Shown here one piece after another: positions 1 to 6,737 of a stretch of DNA of 6,737 bases (positions are counted from its first letter, which is position 1; each line of letters starts with the position of its first letter). The notes below the pieces were generated by a model. It was not told the DNA's origin and ran no database searches. It saw only the letters and a list, made by a program, of their open reading frames with translations. The DNA is taken from NCBI GenBank assembly GCA_001311585.1, contig BBBN01000086.1, forward strand, positions 1-6,737. The letters are read 5' to 3'. The stretch comes from Thermus sp. JCM 17653 (GTDB lineage: Bacteria; Deinococcota; Deinococci; Deinococcales; Thermaceae). Position numbers and translations under genes: made by a program.

Positions 1-337
1 CGCTTCCCCGTGGCGGCGAGGCGCTTGGCGGGGTTCGCCCGGAGGCGGAAGCGGAGGCGTTGGCCGGGCCTCAGGGCGGGGTGGAAGGGCTTGGGCGGGA
101 AGACCTGAGCGTATCCCTCGTCCAGAACGCTCCAGTCGGGCTCGTTGAGGGTCTGCACCAGGACCACAGGGGGCTCCAGGCCCCGGGTGGGCTCGAGGCG
201 CCAGAGAAGCCGCTCCCGCCCTTCCTTAAGGGCCTCGGACACCGCCTTGGAAAGGGTGCGGTGCATCTCGTAGGGGTTCGCCAAGTCCCGGCGGGCCGCC
301 TTGGAGCGGGGTTCAGCACAAGCTTAGTGAGCCACAC
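1..337 (-). CDS. cas6e: Cas6e/CasE (Cse3), crRNA-processing endoribonuclease (3' end outside window; one frameshift)
   Basis: Cas6e cleaves pre-crRNA in the repeat hairpin and stays bound to the 3' handle. Translation begins at GTG 335-337 (MWLTKLVLNPA), preceded by GGGAGGTG with 4 bases between. The raw frame then shifts: one base is missing near 303-306 (codon 12). With one base restored the protein continues KAARRDLANPYEMHRTLSKA and later RERLLWRLEP, VVLVQTL, EPDWSVLDEGYAQVF and LRFRLRANPAKRLAATGK up to the window edge. After restoration Tyr falls at 23 and His at 26, the positions of the catalytic Tyr and His in T. thermophilus Cas6e (TTHB192). About 112 of roughly 211 residues are visible. 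As written, the frameshift removes the catalytic residues and the raw frame ends at a stop at 71-73. Confidence 0.92.
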
Positions 338-998
338 GGGTCACCTCCCACGCCGGGGGGCCTTCCGGCACCGCTTCTTTGGGAAGCACCTCCTCCCGCA
401 CGTAGCGGGCGGCGAAGCGGCGCTCGCTGAAGGGCCCCGCGGGCTGGTCGTAGACCAGGCGGCCCTCCTCGGCCTCCAGCACCAGCAGCAGGTCGTCCGG
501 AGGGGCCTTGCCCACAAGGTACGGGTAGCCCTTAAGGGCCTCCTCAAGGGAGGCTTCCACAAGGCCGTCGGGGAGGAAAGGAGGAGGGCTGGGCACGTAG
601 CTCTTGCGCCCCAGGTAGAGGGGGAAGCGGGGGCGCTTCAGGGCCCGGTGGAGGGCCTCCAGGGGGGTCCTTTCCCCCTCGAGGCCCACCAGGAAGGCGG
701 CGTCGGAGAGGAAGTACCGCCAGCTCTGCACGTCCCGCTTGGCCTCGAGGTCGGCGGCGAGGACGCTCTGGGCGGTCTGGTAGTCCACCTTAAGCACCCC
801 CTTCCGGTCCACCCGCACCCCCATGCGGAGGGCGGCCAGATCGGAGACGTCCTCCTTGCGGTCCCGGCCCAAGGCGGCGGCCAGGAGGCCCACCACCCCG
901 CTTTTGGTGGGGTAGGGCCAGGTGTCCCGGTGGTCAAAGCGGCTCCGCGTGCCCCAGGACTGGAGGGGGCCTTGGAGCCTGAGGAGGAGGGTGGGCAC
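324..998 (-). CDS. cas5e: Cas5e/CasD, crRNA 5'-handle binding subunit of type I-E Cascade (intact)
   Basis: Cas5e caps the 5' handle of the crRNA and joins the Cas7e filament to Cse1. This is the only gene in the window that reads straight through, 224 residues, the usual size. The N-terminus MPTLLLRLQGPLQSWGTRSR is the conserved Cas5 start (compare LRL.GP.Q.WG in other Cas5 proteins), followed by PTKSGVVGLLAAALGRDR, the glycine-containing loop of the family. Start GTG 996-998, with GGGGGTG upstream inside the cas7e end. The C-terminus (EVTRVAH, TAA at 324-326) overlaps the cas6e start by 14 bases, and the cas6e ribosome site lies within this gene. Cas5e of type I-E is thought to be non-catalytic; I see no reason to expect otherwise here. 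Confidence 0.97.
   Translation of the reverse strand: MPTLLLRLQGPLQSWGTRSRFDHRDTWPYPTKSGVVGLLAAALGRDRKEDVSDLAALRMGVRVDRKGVLKVDYQTAQSVLAADLEAKRDVQSWRYFLSDAAFLVGLEGERTPLEALHRALKRPRFPLYLGRKSYVPSPPPFLPDGLVEASLEEALKGYPYLVGKAPPDDLLLVLEAEEGRLVYDQPAGPFSERRFAARYVREEVLPKEAVPEGPPAWEVTRVAH
342..349 (-). promoter_or_regulatory. Shine-Dalgarno site of cas6e
   Basis: GGGAGGTG, four bases before the GTG at 337, inside the cas5e C-terminal codons. It supports the GTG giving MWLTKLVLNPA as start. Confidence 0.7.
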
Positions 999-999
999 G

Positions 1000-2112
1000 C
1001 TACACCCCCAGAAGGGCCTTCACGGCCTCCGCCACCTTCTCCTTGAGGGCCTTGAGGTCCTCCAACCTGGGAACCCCATCCCCCTTAGCTTCCGTGAGGT
1101 CCAGGGCCCCCTTCCACTCCGGCTCCAGGGCCCATAGACCCGGTCAAACTTCGCCCACTCCTTAAGGAGGGCCTCGGCGGAGAGGCGGGAGAGGGGGACC
1201 TCGTCCTTAGGCCGCAGGGGAGCCTCAAAGGCCGTGGCCAGGTTCCGGGGCATCCCCTCCCCCGCCCGGAAGGCCACGAAGAGGGGCGGGTTGTGGGCGG
1301 CGAAGCTGTTCTGCTTGCCCGAGGCAGGGTGAAGGCGAAGGCCTCGAGGAAGGCCAGGGCCCCCTTGAGGCTAGCTCCTTGTCCCCTTGGAGGTTTTCCA
1401 CGAGCTTGTCCAGGTCCACCACGGCGTAGCGGTAGAGGGTGGCAGAGTAAAACTCCACGTCCCCCATCATCCCCGCCCCCGTATCCTCTTTGGGGTTGAG
1501 GTCGTCCACGGCGGTGTAGAAGTCAAACTCCCGGTCCACCTTGTGGGTGCTTAGGGCGTGGGCCACCTGGGCCGCGGCGTCCACCCCGAGCTCGGGCCGG
1601 TCGGCCAGCATCCGGCCGAAGAGGGCCAGGTCCACGGCCTTGCCCCCGTCCAGGACCCGCTCCAGGGCCTTCTTGAGCTCGGGGGGTACCTCCGCCTTCT
1701 TCTTCCCCTTCACCTCGCCCGAGAGGGCCTCGAGGTTTTCCCGGATGCCCTGGGCCAGGGCGTCAAGCTCGCGGTTCCCCAGGAAGAGGAGGTACTCCGT
1801 CCGTTCCTCCTTCACCCCAAAGCCCAAGGCGTTCAGGGCGTTTTCTATGGCCCGGCGGGCAAGCTCCTCCTTCACGCCCGCAAGCCTGCGGAGAAGCTCC
1901 TCCACGAGCCGCTTGGTGCGCACCGCCCGCTCCTCCTCGGAGAGGAGGGGCCAGTCCCTAAAGGCCACCCGCACCGCCCGCTTCTGGGCCTGGCTGGAGA
2001 TCCTGGCCCGCCTAAAGCCCCCGAAGAGGGCGTCCTTGGGGCTTCCCGTGTCGTCCCGGTTCAGGTTGCTCGGGGCCACCGTCTGCAGGATGTGCACTTC
2101 CAAAAGCTTCAC
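1000..2112 (-). CDS. cas7e: Cas7e/CasC (Cse4), backbone subunit of type I-E Cascade (three frameshifts)
   Basis: Cas7e is the RRM-fold subunit that polymerises (six copies in known type I-E complexes) along the crRNA spacer. The N-terminus [20 protein letters not shown] followed by [20 protein letters not shown] is the clear Cas7e signature; [20 protein letters not shown] is also typical. Start GTG 2110-2112 is preceded by AAGGAGGTG at 2118-2126. Three single C losses (coding strand) break the frame: near 1369-1370 (restores [15 protein letters not shown]), 1323-1324 (restores [18 protein letters not shown]) and 1128-1130 (restores [20 protein letters not shown]). The corrected protein is 371 residues ending EAVKALLGV with TAG at 1000-1002. 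The first two breaks are only about 46 bases apart, so the raw sequence loses the conserved TLPSGKQNSF stretch. The next gene, cas5e, begins one base after the stop. Confidence 0.94.
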
Positions 2113-2604
2113 GCCTCCACCTCCTTCTTCTCCTCTTCCGAAACCTCGCGCCGTAGTACTCCCTCGCCCAGCGGGCCTGAACGTGCTTTTCGGGAGAAAA
2201 CCAGCGCAATAGATCGTCCAGAAGCCGGGCGAAGTCTACCCCTCCTTCCACCAGGGCCACCGCCTGGCGCAGGCGGAAGGCGATCTGGTCGCGGTCCGCC
2301 TCCAAAAGGGCCAAGAAGCGCTTCTCCACGCTGGCCGAGCCCTGGGCCTTCTCCCGAAGGGCCAGGGCCAGGGTCCGCCCGGCCTGGTGGTCCCCGTCCT
2401 TCAGGCGTAGAGGGCCGCCACCAGGTAGTGGGCCTCCCGCTTCCAGCCCTCTCCCTCCACGAAGGGCTCCACGTAGGGCATGGCCTTGGGGTAGGCCCCG
2501 GGGGGAAAGGCCAGGCTGCGCCTCAGGGCCGCCCGCGCCGCGGTCCAGGCCTTCTGGCCTTGAAGGCGCTTCAGCCAGTCCAGAAACCGCTCTCCTTGGC
2601 TCAC
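2109..2604 (-). CDS. cse2: Cse2/CasB, small subunit of type I-E Cascade (two frameshifts)
   Basis: Cse2 forms a dimer along the belly of Cascade and stabilises the R-loop, holding the displaced non-target strand. The all-helical protein starts [20 protein letters not shown] from GTG at 2604, preceded by AAGGAGGTG with 5 bases between. Arg/Lys-rich helices such as [18 protein letters not shown] fit the family's nucleic-acid contact. The frame breaks twice. One C is missing near 2404-2405 (residue 67), so the raw frame hits TGA at 2401 right after ALYA; restored it continues [14 protein letters not shown]. One base is missing near 2147 (about residue 153); restored, the C-terminus reads [17 protein letters not shown] then TGA at 2109-2111. 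Corrected length is 165 residues, typical for Thermus Cse2. The end overlaps the cas7e GTG by 4 bases (GTGA), so translation is probably coupled. Confidence 0.93.
2118..2126 (-). promoter_or_regulatory. Shine-Dalgarno site of cas7e
   Basis: AAGGAGGTG, five bases before the GTG start at 2112, inside the cse2 C-terminal codons (EEKKEVEA). It serves as both coding sequence and ribosome site. Confidence 0.8.
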
Positions 2605-4080
2605 GTCCGCACCTCCTTACCGAGCGCCCCAAGCAGGCGCCCAAACTGCCGCTCCCCCTCCGCCAGGGCCTTCAGGTGCCTCGCTCCCGTGCCCAGGAAG
2701 AGGCGGGTGGACTCCCACGCCCCCCGGGCCGCCCGTTTGAGCTCCTCCTGCCACCGCTCCAGGGAATCCCCCTCCCCTACCCGGGCGAGAAAGCCGGGGA
2801 AAGCCCCGTCCAGGGCGTGCCAGTAGAGGCGCTCCAGGGGGAGGGAGCGGGCGAAGTCCCCGAGCTCCTTGCGGTCCCGCTCCCCAAGCACCGCCCGGGC
2901 CACCTGAAGGGCAAGGCCCCGTAGACCCTGCCCCAGCTCCTCGGCCATCTTCAAGGCTTTTTCCAGGTTTTCCTCCGCCTTCGGGGTAAGGAGCCCCGAG
3001 GGCAAGGGGTAGACCTCCCGGCGCAGGTCCAGGACCTTGGCCTGGTCCGAGACCTGGCCCAGCACGCGCAAGGTGATCCGCCCCTCCAAGCCCTCGTCCT
3101 CCAGCTCTCCCTGGAGGTTGTCCGCGTGCTCCACGGTGGCGGCCACCTTGCCGCCCTGCCTTGGGAGCATGGCGGAGAAGTCGCGCCAGAAGCTCCGCTC
3201 CTCGGAAAGGCGGAGGACGAGGAGGTTGCCTTTGGCGTCCAGGCGCTGCGCCACCATGGGGTCGCGGTAGGGCGCCTCCAGGGGCTCCACTCCGGGGCCG
3301 TACCCCATGAAGCGCACGCCGTCCCCCTCGTCCAGGAGGCGAACCCCCCGGGCGGGCCAGGTGTAGACCCGGGTCCGGCCCGAGAGGGACCAAGAAGTCT
3401 TGCCGCCCCTGAGGTCGGCGCACCGCAAAGGCGGCACCTCCCAGATGGGGGCGTCCTCCTCCGGGGTGTAGGGCACGAGATTGAGGAGCAGGGTTTTCAG
3501 GAGGTTCCCCCCGGTGGGCAGGAAGAGGGCGGGCCGGGCCACGGGGGCGTCCTTGGCCGAGCCCACCCCAAAGCGGCGGAGGAGCCCCCCTAGGGCGAAG
3601 GCCTGGTGCACGAGGAGCGCCCGGGCGGCCTGGGCGTAGGGGGCCTTGGGGGGGGTTGTCATCCGCACTGTGGTCAAAGAGGGTGGGGTTGTTGCCGCTC
3701 GCGAGCTCGGGGAGGAGCTTGCTCCAGGGAAGGGGGTTTTTCTCCGGGAGGTCGGCCACCTGGAGGAAGGGGGCCTCGGGGTGGAAGAGGAAGAAGCGGT
3801 CCCGGAAGCGGTTCAGGTAGTCCCTTATGGGGTCTTGGGGGAAGCCCCCCTCCCGCCACCAATCCAGAACGTCCTCCAGGCGGCGGGGGCCCATGAGGGC
3901 CCGGTGGAGCACCGCCAGGAGGAGGCGGTGGAGGGCGGCCTCCTCCAAGGGGGAGGGGGTTTCTATGCGGGCGAACTCGTGGGCCCGCAAGAGGGCCTCC
4001 CGAATCCCCACCTCCACCACCTGCCCGTCCCATAGGACGGGGATCCAGGGCTCCTCCACCAGGTTGAACTTCGCTTCCAA
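2601..4080 (-). CDS. cse1: Cse1/CasA (Cas8e), large subunit of type I-E Cascade (one frameshift)
   Basis: Cse1 reads the PAM, helps open target DNA and provides the Cas3 docking surface. The N-terminus shows the family signature FNLVEEPWIPVLWDG. The middle carries GGNLLKTLLLNLVPYT, and the C-terminal part is helical ([19 protein letters not shown]), as in the four-helix bundle of the family. I choose TTG at 4078-4080. The upstream in-frame GTG at 4087-4089 lies inside the Shine-Dalgarno AAGGAGGTG (4087-4095), whereas TTG sits 6 bases after it, matching the 5-base spacing of cse2 and cas7e. Corrected length is 492 residues, normal for Cse1. One frame break falls in a run of 8 C (coding strand) at 3648-3655, near residue 143: 7 C (or 10) would join the halves as ADDNPPKAPYAQ. 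By rough alignment with E. coli CasA this is the L1 loop region involved in PAM sensing (inference). The stop overlaps the cse2 start by 4 bases. Confidence 0.95.
2610..2618 (-). promoter_or_regulatory. Shine-Dalgarno site of cse2
   Basis: AAGGAGGTG, five bases before the GTG start at 2604, lying inside the last codons of cse1. The same 9-mer precedes cse1 and cas7e. Confidence 0.8.
3648..3655 (-). other. C8 run (coding strand) at the cse1 frame break
   Basis: Eight G on the plus strand. Upstream codons read DHSADDNPP and downstream ones KAPYAQAARALL in the next frame. Seven C would join them; eight do not. It is the likely site of a homopolymer miscount, or of polymerase slippage if real. 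Confidence 0.8.
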
Positions 4081-4086
4081 GCTTCC

Positions 4087-4095
4087 CACCTCCTT
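4087..4095 (-). promoter_or_regulatory. Shine-Dalgarno site of cse1, deciding a TTG start
   Basis: AAGGAGGTG on the coding strand. The in-frame GTG at its end cannot be used as start if the site pairs with 16S rRNA; TTG at 4078-4080 is 6 bases downstream, like the spacing at cse2 and cas7e. Confidence 0.8.
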
Positions 4096-4135
4096 ACCCC
4101 AGCCTAAGCCCGGTTCCCGACATCCGCTGACGGAA
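4096..4135 (-). other. Short cas3-cse1 intergenic gap without a clear promoter
   Basis: This is the only non-overlapping junction in the operon: about 40 bases between the cas3 stop and the cse1 ribosome site. I find no convincing -35/-10 pair, terminator hairpin or known operator. A separate cse1 promoter is therefore not supported by the sequence but cannot be excluded. Confidence 0.5.

Positions 4136-6737
<2,602 letters not shown>

Noticed and set aside
60..1046. Long plus-strand open frame of 328 codons
   Set aside because: It runs antisense to cas5e and cas6e, both clearly recognised. Long antisense open frames are expected from strong third-position G/C bias. Its product is low-complexity (Gly, Pro, His, Glu rich) with no family motif.
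1558..2826. Plus-strand open frame of 422 codons opposite cas7e, cse2 and the end of cse1
   Set aside because: Same GC-bias shadow: no recognisable domain, and it covers several real genes on the other strand.
2617..4089. Uninterrupted minus-strand frame of 490 codons taken as an intact Cse1
   Set aside because: Only the part before the C8 run reads as Cse1; afterwards the frame becomes Gly/Pro/Arg-rich nonsense. The true C-terminal part lies in the frame that ends at 2601.
4096..4135. Possible promoter or CRP-type operator between cas3 and cse1
   Set aside because: No acceptable -35/-10 pair; the only -10-like hexamer has about three matches and no partner. No TCACA-type half site is present.

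Overview
The window is a GC-rich (roughly two-thirds G+C) stretch carrying one minus-strand operon: the interference genes of a type I-E (Cascade) CRISPR-Cas system. Codon use (GCC, CTC/CTG, GAG, GGG), GTG/TTG starts, strong AGGAGGTG ribosome sites and the protein sequences themselves point to Thermus, close to the Thermus thermophilus type I-E locus (the TTHB187-TTHB192 genes in strain HB8). No CRISPR repeats, cas1, cas2, RNA genes, IS elements or plus-strand genes are visible.

Layout, in the direction of transcription (right to left): cas3 (6737 to 4136, N-terminus cut by the window edge), a gap of about 50 bases holding the cse1 ribosome site, then cse1/casA (4080 to 2601), cse2/casB (2604 to 2109), cas7e/casC (2112 to 1000), cas5e/casD (998 to 324) and cas6e/casE (337 to the left edge, C-terminus cut). 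From cse1 on the genes overlap by 4 or 14 bases or are 1 base apart, so they should be co-transcribed and translationally coupled. Cas6e would cut pre-crRNA. Cas7e, Cas5e, Cse2 and Cse1 would build the crRNA surveillance complex, and Cas3 would be recruited to R-loops to nick and unwind target DNA.

The main oddity is that only cas5e is an uninterrupted reading frame. Every other gene needs single-base corrections: 7 in cas3, 1 in cse1, 2 in cse2, 3 in cas7e and 1 in cas6e. Twelve of the 14 look like loss of one base, mostly in short G/C runs. Two (a C8 run in cse1 and a T7 run in cas3, as read on the coding strand) look like gain of one base or loss of two. With these corrections every gene reads through without an in-frame stop and every expected family motif is intact. 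This fits uncorrected homopolymer sequencing error better than a decaying locus.

The second oddity is a perfect 36-bp direct repeat with a 74-bp period inside cas3, between helicase motifs Ia and II. It encloses a GC hairpin and would add about 25 residues to Cas3. I see no undescribed system here; the duplication in cas3 and the frameshift pattern are what deserve a second look.
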